A program made the position numbers and the translations under genes. Of a stretch of DNA of 64,000 bases, positions 1 through 10,555 are shown in pieces. The stretch's first letter is position 1. Each line of letters starts with the position of its first letter. Below the pieces are notes generated by a model, which did not search any database, had not been told where the DNA came from, and saw only the letters and a list, made by a program, of their open reading frames with translations. The stretch is from Schistocerca nitens (lineage: Eukaryota; Arthropoda; Insecta; Orthoptera; Acrididae), in contig NC_064614.1 of assembly GCF_023898315.1 (NCBI RefSeq), forward strand, positions 705,546,720 through 705,610,719, written 5' to 3'.

Positions 1-336
1 AAGTATAAAGCTAGCTCATTTGTGCAAAACCATTCACTAACTTTCACAAAAGCATCATTTACTATTTTCTCTGTTGATGTTCCTTTGTTCGGCTTCACAA
101 TAATGCTTGTATCATCTCCAAACAGGACTAATTCTGCCTCCTGATTCAAATGAAATGGCACATAATTAATATAAAGCAAAAAAGGTAGTGGGCCAATGAT
201 TGAACCCTGCAGGACTATCATTGTAGTTTCTCCCCACGCAGATGATGTGGCACACTTCTTTGTATTACTTGAATAGCCTAAAGTACTTTCAGCATACAAT
301 TTATTAAATAACAGGTCAACCACGTATTTGCTGACT
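1..336 (-). mobile_element. LINE reverse transcriptase fragment (runs off left edge)
   Basis: Read on the minus strand from about 336 down to 1, one frame stays open with no stop. It carries successive RT blocks of a Jockey/CR1-like non-LTR retrotransposon: a QGSIIGPLPFLLYIN block (usual GVPQGSVLGPLLFLLYIND), then LVLFGDDTSIIVK, then the helix ending ALY at the window edge. The active-site box reads FGDD instead of the usual FADD, so one loop residue has changed but both aspartates remain. No start codon lies in the piece, and the element continues beyond position 1. It lies in the sense orientation within CHERP intron 3. The LINE assignment is firm from motif order; the clade is inferred. 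Confidence 0.75.
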
Positions 337-2520
337 ACATATTGATTTTCTTATTATTATTGTCAGTCCTTAATGTCCCTTAAGACTAAACCCCTTTATA
401 CCTCTTAAAACAACCAAAACATGTTTAAATATATTTCATTTCTGTTGATACTTTATAACTAGAGAATATTTATCTGCCCATGATAAACTTGACCATTATC
501 CTGTACAGTGCTCCTTACTTAATGATATATATTCCAAAATCTCCATCACCTTCATGATTCTTTTGCTTTGTAACTTATGTATCGACTCATCATCTCTCAC
601 ATACTCTTTCCCTTATCTTGGACTTTACAAGGACTTACCTCTTCCCTTTTCCATTTCCATTAGTGAAAATATATATACTACATAATTCAGGTTGCTTAGT
701 TAAAAGATAAGAGTGTCTTTATAATAGGATTCTTTCACACTTAACATAATTGAAGTTAGGAGTGTATGCCTGATTCATGATACTGTCGCTCATTAAAAAT
801 ATCAACTGGCAAACAGTTTTTCCCCTTTCGCTTTTCATTTCTCTTGTGTATGAGACTTGCCTTTGTACAATCATGTAATAATATTACATGTACATTGTTT
901 CATTTCTGTAGATCAGAACATGAGAGATACTTGCCTTGTTTACTCAGCCTATCATTACATTTATGATTTCTTTTAATTCACTGATCACAACCACATATGT
1001 TTCTCAAATTTACTGAGACAAAACTTGTTTGGATCCATCTTTACTGTAATGAGTTACATTTGGACTTTACACAATTTCAAATCTCAGATCTGGGGTAAGT
1101 CAACCAAGAGTGGAAATGTCAGTTCATAGAATCATCAATGCCCAGGAAAGTCTTTCAGCCTTTAACTATTTTGGAGAACGCTTCAATTGTGTGACTAACC
1201 ATCACTGTCCAGCTTCCTACCTCTGTAAGAGCTGCACTTACACCTTCTTCTATGGGAAGATATTGTATAAATATCTTATTGTATTTTGTTGTTAGTGCTG
1301 TATTTTTAATCCCTATATACATAAAAATGGTTCTCGTCATTCCATACATGGATTCACCTGACCAAGGAACAGACCTTCCCTTCCTTGGGTTCACCTATCT
1401 TTCTCTTCCAATGCCTACATAAAAATTTGTATACCCCACCCTAATTCCTCAACCATATGCACAGCCTCTGAGCCTATCTTTACACTCCCAATACTGAAGT
1501 TTCCTCATGGCCTATTTACCATATCTAATTATTCCTAACATGGGTTTCCTGGCTTCTTCATTTGTATCTTTCTATCTGTCCTTGCAAAGCCATAGCTTAT
1601 GTATATTAAATCATCTTATAATAGTCCTCCTCTCATATTATCCTTCCTGTGTTATTTTTACCATTTCTCCATATGGTCTTCACTTTCCCCTAAACATTAC
1701 TATGAATGACAGGAACCAAATGTATCAAATGTACTTTTCCATCCTTTCAAACAAGAACTCATTATATATTAACGGGTAGCCTGTCAAGTTCTATTGAAAA
1801 TACTTCTCTAAGTTTGCTCTTAATGTCTGTTTAATCAATCTAGTTCATATAAGACAAGACACATCAACTGAATAGCTAACCAATCACTCTACTTTGCATT
1901 AAGAGAATTTGAGCCTTCCATATCACTTTCGTTGCATCAATTGTTAAACAATTCATAGCACGCTTTCACTACAGATAATTAAAGGCTTGGCTATATCGGC
2001 AAGATAATTTGCTTGCCAAATTACTTCTTTTCTTTTACTTACATGTTAGCATGTCATAACTGCCTTCAGTTATGTAATGGTTTCTATTCCCATCCACTCT
2101 GTTTTTGAGACGTGACTAACGTTTGTATGGCCACCAAACATACTGTCTGCATCAATTAACTGTGTTTTTCTTTTGTCGGCATATGTGTGTCACTGTCCCA
2201 TGCTATCATACATTAGTTGATCGTGATTACCACAATGTGTTCTGCGGAAAAGAAGGGTTTCAGCGACAGATACATATGAATGTGGAAAGAGGGATGATAG
2301 AATAGGTACTCCTGTCAGAGAAGTAAGAAAATGAAAAATCAAGAATGGGATTTGGGGAAAGAAAGGCAACTGCAATGTTGGTCTATGACAGTGGAAGATA
2401 AACTGCTTCAGAGAAAACTAAATGGGTACTAGTAAAACAGTTAACTCTGTCGAATCTGCAAAGCTCACAAGTTCTCCTGGGGGTCTGAATTTCTTTAATA
2501 TGTCAATGTTGTATAATCCC
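337..2520. other. AT-rich intronic sequence without recognisable gene
   Basis: I see only short open frames without conserved motifs, matching codon bias or splice context. The stretch lies inside CHERP intron 3. Nothing here could be assigned. Confidence 0.5.
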
Positions 2521-2529
2521 TTTTCCTGA

Positions 2530-2860
2530 TCTATCTCCAAATCTGCTGAGTATACTGCTTTTGGAGGAGGAAGACCCAGTATCTAGAAGACTTCCCTAAG
2601 ACGTGGAAAAAGATTGTTTGTTTCCTTCAGCAAGATAGAACTAGGATTATAATCTTTAACTAAACTGTCAACCTGGAACACAAATGTAATCACTTTTTCA
2701 AAGTATTTTTGTTGAAGGTGGCCATTTAAATAACTTAAATGGTGGTTCACCAACGAAAGCATTATTCATAATTTCTACTGGTGACAAACCTGGAGATATA
2801 CGAGTTAGTTCATTCAAAATAATTTGGAACTCAGGAATCATCTGAGCCCATTCTATTCAT
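2530..2860 (-). pseudogene. LTR-retrotransposon integrase-like relic
   Basis: On the minus strand around 2860-2690 the frame reads AQMIPEFQIILNELTRIS, then PGLSPVEIMNN, then GEPPFKLF. This resembles the end of a Ty3/gypsy-type integrase core, where an LN...T...GxSPxEI pattern is typical. A stop follows at about 2692, and a shifted frame (KYFEKVITFVFQVDSL) continues the similarity. No LTRs, protease or RT were found next to it, so this is an isolated decayed piece. Assignment to an LTR retroelement is inference from this one motif; a host integrase-derived gene is less likely. Confidence 0.4.
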
Positions 2861-2879
2861 CACTTAATATTAAATAGAT

Positions 2880-4690
2880 AAATAAACAAGCAGACTGCTA
2901 TATTGCATCAGGCAACTGGTAATAAACCTAGCTTAACATAAAGAAAACATTTATACAACTCTTCTGAAGTAAGTAAATACAACATACAGTCTAGTACCAG
3001 GTCATCAGCGACATTGCGTCCCTACTGCTTCCAAATGTTCTCTACCCTAAAACTTACAATCTCCTCCCGGATCAGGAGAGAAAATTCATCATAAATTTCT
3101 TCTATCAGCCTCTCTAATAAACAATGTTCTTTTAACTGGTGAATCTACAAAATGTAGTGAGTGTGACGTACTGTACTGTCCACTACCACCAATTTTTATT
3201 CCCTTCAAGGCCAAAACTTGGCCTAGTATCTTACATACTAAATATCTAGGACTTAAAGTCTCCATTAAGATTGTCCTTAATGCTCACATAATTATCACAA
3301 AGGCCCTTAACATAAGAAATTGTATTAGTGTCATCAGCTGTGCTCATGTTATATTTACATACACTGCTCTCAAAGATCAAATCATTGTAACCATCATATT
3401 CTTTACAAGGTAAATATTTAACATACTTACACAGAACCCCTTGGGTGCAAGTCACAAAACACCAACGATGTTTACGGCATTTGACACCCAACGTACTGTC
3501 TACCACACAATCACAACACTAACTGCTAATGGCAACATGAGGCAGTACTGGTGATGTCCAACAGTGAGCACACCACGAGGCTATGGAGTGTAGCTGAACC
3601 GCATAGGCGATGAGTAAATCACTACAGCCCTACAGTGTTCATTTAAAGCAGAGCAATGGCAAAAGTAAACAAAGCAAACATTGCATTATATCTGCAACAA
3701 TGGTTACCAAAGTTGATATTTTGTCAGAAAGGAAACCAAGGATTTTTTTCAGAGTGGGAGAGGAGTGGCAGATGAAATATTAGTATTTCCAGATGACGAG
3801 TCAGTGGAACATGTGGTGTCATATACACTTGATTGTGTGGAAAATGTACTTGAGGAGTACCTTGATGATGATACATTCTTAACAAGTGAAAGTGATACTG
3901 AAAGAGATGTCGAGCCACTTAGTCTATCATCCTTGTCAGTCAGGGAGCCACAAATCTCTCATCTCCAGTGAAACATAGTAAACAAACTTATCCTATCATT
4001 TGTAAGGAATTTGTTTTCAACTCTGACCAATCAGGATTTGAAAAGAAAATGCATATGAAAAGAACCCTGGAAATTGCAGGTAGGAACCAAGAGAGTTGTA
4101 TCCAAGATCAATTAACATCAATCTTTTAACGCATCCCCACACAATTATGCCGACTGTTAATCTGCATGGTAATTTGTCTGGAAAGTTATTTATTGTGCTG
4201 CAAGGAGTTGGAGATGCTCTTCCCCATATGATTTTTTTCTCATGTGTGTGATCTTGTAAGGACAGCAAGCATTATTTACACCACAGCAAGCAAGAGTGGT
4301 AAAATGGCAGTTGCATTGCATCACATTCCATCAGTTCTCATTACCCCATTACACCAATATGATTCTGTACACATTCTTTAAGAGTGGATACCTAGCTCAA
4401 TATCCTGCAGAGTTTGTAACTCCCAAGGAGTCCGCCTTTTATCTTGATGATGCAAACCTTTGTGATCACTGTGCCACGCTAATTTTCATTTTGTACTCAT
4501 GGTACATGTAAATGGTTTGTTTCGAAAATTTCTTTAATGTCAACAATGTCCATTTTGTGAAGAGCAATACATACATCCGACAGTGTGGATCTTTGCACCT
4601 CCCAGACATTGATTTTCTGTCATCCTCCTGATGCACATGGTGAGTCATTAGAAGCTAATTGTTTTCCTGTCATAATTATTAACACAACAT
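2880..4690. other. Unassigned stretch with two weak open frames
   Basis: Two short frames are noticeable but unrecognised. On the minus strand 3506-3246 encodes 86 residues with eight cysteines. On the plus strand 3765-3971 encodes an acidic 68-residue peptide (runs of D/E, S-rich middle) of the kind seen at the N-terminus of some transposases. Neither shows a domain, and neither has splice sites that connect it to CHERP. I treat both as unproven, probably remnants of mobile elements. Confidence 0.3.
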
Positions 4691-5480
4691 ATTCAAATGA
4701 GCCTTACTAAAGATTGAACTTGTGACCTCACACTGACTTTGTTCCTTGTTAGGTTTACGATCATCGTATACTATCTAATGTTCAACAGTATGGCCCAAAG
4801 AATTAGTTGCAGCACCAGCGGATTCAACTTTCTCTTGTGCCTTTTGTTCAACTAATTCTTGTAGGTGCTCCTCCAGACTAATGAAAGCATCTGAGGCACC
4901 AATTACTTCACCAAAATCTCTACTTTGTACTAAAGCCCTTACTCAGCCTCGTGTAGCTGAGTTTTGATTATATACACTTTCTAATTCATGATTACACAAT
5001 TCCTTTATTTGTAGCTTCTTATTGTTTACATCTTTAAACTGTTCTTGAACCTCTTTCCTGACTAAATCACACTGTTTTACAATTGTAATCTGCAACTCCT
5101 TATGTAAATTTAATAAGGACTCTTCTATATTAGAGATACTGACTACTTCTGTAGCTACCTCCTCCCCTTGTCTTTTTAAATCTGACAACGCTTGTCCCTT
5201 GAGTTGTAATACTATTAGACAACCCATTTAACTTTTTAAATTCCTCCCCTTGGGCTTTTATTTCTTTTATTGTGTTCAGACAGACAGAAGGCATTAATTT
5301 CTTTCCAACTACTAAGATGTTGCAAACAAATTAACAATTAATTTATTGTATTTTTCACCTCCTAATATTTTGATGAAGCAAGTTGATGTCGGCTTTTGCT
5401 CTATTATTATGAAATGAACTGGGAGTTTCGGCCAATTTAATTTCCCTTACGCTATCAGTCTGAGATTTTAATTTGACCTA
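4690..5480 (-). pseudogene. Decayed coiled-coil (Gag-like) coding relic
   Basis: The minus strand holds consecutive coding-like segments joined by one frameshift near 5230. An upstream piece contains AQGEEFKKLNG. The open frame 5227-4943 is heptad-rich (ALSDLKRQGEE, LLNLHKELQ, VRKEVQEQFKDVNNKKLQIK). After one stop, the same frame continues as FISLEEHLQELVEQKAQEK. The composition is charged, helical and low in aromatics, consistent with a coiled coil. Such proteins occur as Gag of some insect LTR elements, but no zinc knuckle or pol was found beside it, so the Gag label is inference. It could also be a degraded host coiled-coil exon. Confidence 0.33.
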
Positions 5481-5597
5481 ATGTGTGTCTCACCTACCCC
5501 AAACACAGGTATTTGTCGTTGTGTGCTGGTGGGCTCCCTTATGTTTTCTGCTAACTTGTCCTTACCACTGATATTCAGATGTAGACCATGAGAAGTG

Positions 5598-5768
5598 CAG
5601 CGTGATTATAATTAAAGCTAAACTTTCAAAACACTGTAGAAATAACACCACTGGTCAGAATGGCATCATACTGCAACGGAATGTTATTGGAAGAGGAGGA
5701 AAACGTATGGAAGAAGAAACAAAATAGTGTGAAAATTGATCAATAGATGGCACTGTATGTGTCAGAAT
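5598..5768 (+). repeat. Left terminal inverted repeat of the 5.6-7.5 kb transposon
   Basis: About 170 bp aligned by eye with the reverse complement of 7289-7460. Shared landmarks run in order: GATTATAATTAAAG, AAACTTTC, CACTGTAGAA, ACACCA, GGTCAGAATG, AATAGATGG and GTGTCA. Divergence between the arms is moderate, so the copy is not recent. Confidence 0.8.
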
Positions 5769-5914
5769 ACGTAAATGAAAACATCTGACATGCACATGAC
5801 CCACTGAAGTTGGTATAAACATGTCGGGTACACGATTTTTCCTCCTTTCAGGTCTGCGACATTTGTCATGACTCTGAATGCATTATCACACTCTGCTTGT
5901 AAAGCTGTATTACA

Positions 5915-6965
5915 AGAATGACGACTGTGCACACTCTGCAGAAGGTCCTGACAATGATGGGTTTGAAAAAAGGCGTCGGTCCGATGATCGCCAAGGAGAA
6001 AATGATTTGAAAAATCGAAGACAGGTTCTTCTGGTGTGCAACCTGGTAGAGGGAGGAAACAAATTGATTCAATGTCAGTGGAAGCAGTGGCCACAGAAAT
6101 GCAGGAGGAGATGAATGGTGGTGTGCAAACATGTAGTGAATGGAGAATTGCCCGAACATTGGACATACCAAAGAGCGTGGTGTGTAAAATCCTTCGAAAC
6201 ATCCTTCTTTGCTATCCATTCAAAATTACCCCTGTGCATGAGTTGCATCCTGTTGACCTGCCAGCAAGAGAATTTCTTGCTCGCATGGAAGTGGGCAATG
6301 ATTGGCCGTGGAAGATTTTGTGGACAGATGAAGCCCACTTCCATCTGACAGGATATGTCAATACACAGAATTGTCGAATATGGTCAATTGAAAATCCACA
6401 TGCAAATCAACCAGTGCCACTTCATCCTGAAAAATGACTGTTGTGCGGGTTTGCGACATCATTTATCATACAGCCATATTTTTTCAAAGAGACACGTGCT
6501 TCTAGTCCTGTTACCTGTACCGTCAATGGTAAGTGCTATGAGTGTCTTTTGCGCAGCCACATCATTCCAGCTCTCCCACAGTGTTGATGTGTGGATGGGA
6601 TCATTTTTAGGCAAGATGGCTTGCCTCCGCACATTGCAGATCCAGTTAAACAGCTGTTGAAGCGCCGTATTGGAAATGCTAGAATTATCAGCTGCCATTT
6701 CTCTAGAGCCTGGCCGCCCCAATCACCTGATCTTTATCCATGTGACTTTTGGCTGTGGGGCTACCTGAAAGATGTTGTGTTCAGTGTACCAACTGCAAAC
6801 TTAGCTGCAGTGAAGGCACGCATTGCGCAACACATTCTGAATGTGACCCGGAAAAACTTCGATCAGTTGTGGAACATGCTGTTTCTCGATTTCACCTTGT
6901 TGCAAAAAATGGTGGACAGCATATTGAACATGCTTGGTGCCAGTCACATGGAAATTGATAATCAG
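5915..6965 (+). pseudogene. Tc1/mariner-superfamily transposase, broken
   Basis: Reading frames along this interval give a transposase of the IS630/Tc1/mariner type. It starts with a poorly preserved N-terminal part (KKGVGPM). A DNA-binding region follows (GRGRKQID, then IARTLDIPKSVVCKILRN), and then the catalytic domain. The first Asp is in ILWTDEAHFHLTGYVN, the second in FRQDGLPPHIADPV, and the third Asp in WPPQSPDLYPCDFWLWG. By my count 37 residues separate the second and third Asp, a DD37D-like spacing. In-frame TGA codons at 6435 and 6585 interrupt it, and a frameshift near 6858 moves the C-terminal HAVSRFHLVAKNGGQHIEH into another frame. The catalytic residues themselves are retained. 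Confidence 0.85.
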
Positions 6966-6980
6966 ATTGATTCTTTTTAA

Positions 6981-7119
6981 GCAGTTTTTGGTCTCATGAC
7001 AATTAAAAACCGACATGATTGATGCTTTTTATGTGGTTTTTGGCCTCAGGACAATTAAAAACCAATGTGAGTGATGCATTTTATGCAGTTTTTGGCCTCA
7101 GGACAATTAAAAACCAATT
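6981..7119 (+). repeat. 52-bp tandem repeat after the transposase
   Basis: Two full units (6981-7032, 7033-7084) and a partial third (7085-7119). Each carries TTTTTGG, CTCA and GACAATTAAAAACC. The end of the transposase frame, GATTGATTCTTTTTAA, resembles the unit end GATTGATGCTTTTTAT, so the array may have grown from the 3' end of the coding region. Confidence 0.8.
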
Positions 7120-7288
7120 TTTCCCATCCAATGTGATATGACCTTCCCATGGTGGATGGGCTTACGTAAATAACAGTATCACACCTGTACACCCATGCAC
7201 ACTGAGTAGTACAGTTCGTTTAACATCAAACATACACCTTAGGCATTGTTGTATGATTCATCTGTCATTCGTAGTCGACCACTATTAA

Positions 7289-7460
7289 ATTATGACACGT
7301 ACAACACCATCTATTGTTACATTTTGTAACTATTTATTTTTCTTCTGCCATATGTTTTCCCCCTTCTCCGATAATGTTCCATTGCAATTTGACATCATTC
7401 TGACCATTGGTGTTTTTTCTACAGTGGTTCGAAAGTTTAACTTTAATTATAATCACCCTG
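7289..7460 (-). repeat. Right terminal inverted repeat of the 5.6-7.5 kb transposon
   Basis: Inverted counterpart of 5598-5768, ending ...AATCACCCTG directly before TA. It gives the outer boundary of the element. Confidence 0.8.
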
Positions 7461-7499
7461 TATTCCCCATCTTCTTCTAACAGTTACTGTAACAGCACC

Positions 7500-8240
7500 A
7501 ATATGAGACCTTGCATCCATCTAATGTAACCCCCTCATCTCCATGTTTACTTGCTTCACAGCAGAGTTAACTCAGGGCTAGTCACGGTGCCACAGACAAA
7601 ACCAACATTTGTGAGCTAAGTAGCTGTCCCTATTTTGTCCAGGCTACTACTAGCCTGTATTTTACATTTTTAGCCAGACTGTTTCCACCTCCCTCAACTA
7701 CTAACAACTAATTATCTTTGTTGAAATCCTTACAAATTTGTCTTAAGTTTTCCATTACCTGCCTAAGACTCACACTTGGTTATTGAAAACTCGTGATCTG
7801 GTGACCTACATCTAATTTATCCTGTAGCTGGTGGCCTACAGCCCTCCCATGTCTGCTACCTAGCAGCAGAACTCTTTCTGTGTTTCACCCAACTAATCTA
7901 AGTTCCTGAGTATTGTTCCACTGCACCTTTCATTTCTCTACATCTGTACAATGCTCTTCCTTCTCCAGTTCTGGTAACAAGCAAAATCTACTGCTTAACT
8001 GAATTTCAAATTTGGTAACAGAATTTTCTCATTTGCTCTCTGCTTGCCATCTTTCCCTAACACCCCTTCCCCATACAGCTGTCATAATTCAAATTTTACA
8101 CTTTTTAACTCTGACTGAAAGCCACATATCTTCACCTCCTGTTCATTGATTTTCCAGTATTTCTGGCATAACCTACAATTCTACGGGAGAGTCCCACTGG
8201 TCACCCCATTCTCTCCCCACTGCTTCCACCCTGATGAAAC
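7500..8240 (-). pseudogene. LINE ORF1 relic with SGNH-hydrolase-like domain
   Basis: Minus-strand coding relic. An upstream helical piece reads KYWKINEQEVKICGFQSELK. It is followed (about 7880-7560) by RVLLLGSRHGRAVGHQLQ, VMENLRQICKDFNKDN and LLVVEGGGNSLA. The order hydrophobic strand + GxSxGR, then a distal hydrophobic strand + GGxN, is the block I/III layout of SGNH-fold esterases. That fold occurs in ORF1 of CR1-like and related LINEs. Here the catalytic Ser position reads SRH rather than DSH. Several stops and frameshifts are present. No ORF2 follows directly downstream, so the copy is truncated or internally deleted. Family assignment is inference from the fold pattern. Confidence 0.5.
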
Positions 8241-8508
8241 AATAGCCTGTAAGATTCACAGAACACTCTTGGTTTAATTGATCTTAGGCAACTTCTACAC
8301 TTATCTCACATAGTTGGTTGATTCTGATGCTAGAGGCAATGAAACAAATTACAAGGAAATTTAAGTTACTATTCTGATACAATTCTCATGTGTAAATGTA
8401 GGTCTAAAATTATGGTTGGAGGCACAATAAGAAAATATACTTTTTACACAATTTTACCTTATTTTGACATGACACTAACACTTACACTAATGTAATTACT
8501 TGTGTAAC

Positions 8509-8762
8509 AGCAATTATAAAAAGGATAGATTGCTACTAACTGCAAAGAGGACACATTGAGCTGCACACATGCACAACGAAAAGACATTCACACAAGCAGG
8601 CACATGCACATGTCTGTGTGCCAACATGCATGTGTTTTCCTTTCTTTCCTGAAAAGGGCTTCAGCTGAAAGCTCAGTGTGCAACAGTCTCTTCACTGTGC
8701 CTGTCTGCAACTCAATGTGTCCTCTTTATGGTGAGTAGCAATCCATCCTTTTCGTAATTGTT
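8509..8762. mobile_element. Foldback MITE-like element
   Basis: The two ends are inverted copies of about 55-60 bp. The left arm is CAATTATAAAAAGGATAGAT followed by TGCTACT, GAGGACACATTGAG and TGCACAC. The right arm, reverse-complemented, is CAATTACGAAAAGGATGGAT, TGCTACTCACC, GAGGACACATTGAG and TGCAGAC. The interior is short, CA/TG-rich and non-coding. The distal motif GGTGAGTAGCAA also marks partial copies at 10.6, 22.2 and 37.3 kb. I recognise the arms as a very common locust repeat (memory, unchecked). Confidence 0.75.
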
Positions 8763-9387
8763 GATACTCCATCTAAAATTAGCTTCTAATCTCTTATTTA
8801 AGTAATTATTTATGAGAGCAGAATTGCAAAAGATCTCATTGTCACAGTGTTGCCCAACGCGAATATTTTAATTCTACTGCATAATGTTGTCTGTCACTTG
8901 GTTGGTTAGCGAGTACATGTGTCCAGTCTGATAACTAATCATTAGAAATTAGAGGGTATTACATGGTAGAGGTTAAAGTGTGTCACTGCTGTAGATAAAT
9001 ATTTTATTTCAACACATAAGTTGCGACAACAGTTTCCAATAGATCTACTTCAATACTGTTTAACACAGTACCTTTACAATCAAGTATCCCCGCCCCTATT
9101 CACCCCACCCTAACAGCAGAATGTACTTCAGCTGGCAAGCATTTGTCTAGAATTTCAAACAGAAAAGTAAAGTCTGTTACACATTCACCTTCCAGAAAGG
9201 AGTGCTGAACATAAAAATGAAAAGTGCTTACAAAAGAATGATAAACTTTCAGGAATAAAGCAGACGACTCACTGGAAGGCCGCAAAAGTGCTGCATCTTC
9301 GACAGGCACACAAACAAAAGGTATGGAGCTTGACTGGCTTTTGGGATGCATTTCTTTTTTCTAGCTGCAGGAAAAACATGCATGCAG

Positions 9388-9390
<3 letters not shown>
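8763..9390. other. AT-rich intronic stretch, nothing recognised
   Basis: Part of CHERP intron 3. The open frame at 9351-9100 on the minus strand has no motif. I see no exon-like signal. Confidence 0.4.

Positions 9391-9447
<57 letters not shown>
9391..9447 (+). repeat. (CA)n microsatellite
   Basis: About 28 uninterrupted CA units. A 14-bp perfect inverted repeat follows it (TGTCTCCCTACATT at 9449-9462 and AATGTAGGGAGACA at 9489-9502, loop 26 nt), able to form a hairpin next to the microsatellite. Confidence 0.97.
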
Positions 9448-9449
<2 letters not shown>

Positions 9450-9920
9450 GTCTCCCTACATTTTGCTCAGACAACTACCAGCTAACACAATGTAGGGAGA
9501 CAAATATGTGCCTATCGAAGAAGCAGCACTTGTGCCTTTTGGTCAGTGGTCTCCTTTATTCCTAAATACTTAGTAATTTTCAACCAGAACTTTACGTGCA
9601 TCAATGATACACATTCATTATTCTCTAAAATTGTTCTCCAGCAGCTGGAATATATTGATTTCAACATATGGTAACTGATGTACAGGGGAATTATAAGGGG
9701 AAATCTGATGATAGGATAAGGGACTCTGCACAAACTCTTGTCTTCGATCACTCTGAAAAATCTTCCGTTCTATTAACATGGATGTGGAATTGTCTTACAG
9801 AAGGTGACTACAAAAGGAACTAAAGAAACAGTTCTGTGAGAGCGCTGTGTGTAGAACAGTTGCAAAATATACTGCCATATTACAGAGGAAGTTACATGTT
9901 TCAGTGAACAATGTACTTAC

Positions 9921-10054
9921 AGTATGTTGTGCAGCTAAATTTTGCTCACTCTGGACAATCTGTTCTTGTAACTGGTTCTGTTGAAGAGATAATGCATCAA
10001 GTGTTATGGTTGCTGGTGTTTGTTGTTGCTGTTGCTGCTGTGTCTGCTGTGATG

Positions 10055-10112
<58 letters not shown>

Positions 10113-10354
10113 CTGTGCCACAACAAGCCACTGAGTGGCAGCTGCCAGCGAAAGGGGGTTCCCTCCGCCAGCAATAACCGTGGAAGCAGGCATTAGAACT
10201 TGCTGGGGCTGTTGTTGCTGCTGTGCCTGAGGAGGTGGTGGTTGTTGTTGTTGTTGTTGTTGCTGCTGCTGCTGTTGCTGTTGTTGCTGCGAAACATTCA
10301 TACCACCTCCTGGGATAATGTTGCTGTCACCTCTAGCAGCTTTCTGTTTCAAAA
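9921..10354 (-). CDS. CHERP: CHERP exon 3, glutamine-rich segment
   Basis: A 434-nt exon (acceptor TTTTCTTTGCAG, donor GTAAGT) encoding about 145 residues. LKQKAARGDSNIIPGGGMNV leads into a first polyglutamine tract with PPPP inside. VLMPASTVIAGGGNPLSLAA follows, then a second tract of about 20 Gln, then ITLDALSLQQNQLQEQIVQ and NLAAQHT. Vertebrate CHERP has a Pro/Gln region at this place, ending in a MDELIQQSQWNLQ-like helix. Gln codons mix CAG and CAA, which limits slippage. The exon ends in phase 0. Confidence 0.85.
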
Positions 10355-10516
10355 CTGCAAAGAAAAAGTAGTTCTTGAGCATACAAATGTCCAAAATCAG
10401 ATACACATTACTTTATTTTGATGCAACTCACACACATATGGCTGCAGCCTCTGGCAACTGGCTTCAGTTGCCAGAGACTGCAGTCATGTTTGAGCAAGTT
10501 GCATCTGATTGTGTGA

Positions 10517-10555
<39 letters not shown>

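Larger units (their letters stand above)
5598..7460 (+). mobile_element. Tc1/mariner-superfamily transposon with long TIRs
   Basis: An about 1.86 kb DNA transposon bounded by long inverted repeats. The left end begins CAGCGTGATTATAATTAAAG; the reverse complement of the right end begins CAGGGTGATTATAATTAAAG. Similarity continues for about 170 bp on each side. The right end is followed by TA, as expected for TA target duplication; the left flank has TG, which could be a mutated TA. Inside is a plus-strand, broken transposase gene, followed by a 52-bp tandem repeat. The element lies in CHERP intron 3 in the antisense direction. Ends and superfamily are well supported. Activity is excluded by stops and frameshifts. 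Confidence 0.85.

Noticed and set aside
8556-8738. 60-residue frame
   Set aside because: It lies inside the hairpin MITE and has no coding support.
1-9900. Downstream CHERP exons (CID, RS, G-patch)
   Set aside because: I scanned the minus strand for the conserved motifs and found none, so they are probably beyond the left edge.
9911-10421. Plus-strand frames rich in Leu, Ala and Val
   Set aside because: They come from reading the CHERP polyglutamine exon backwards (CTG/GCTG repeats).
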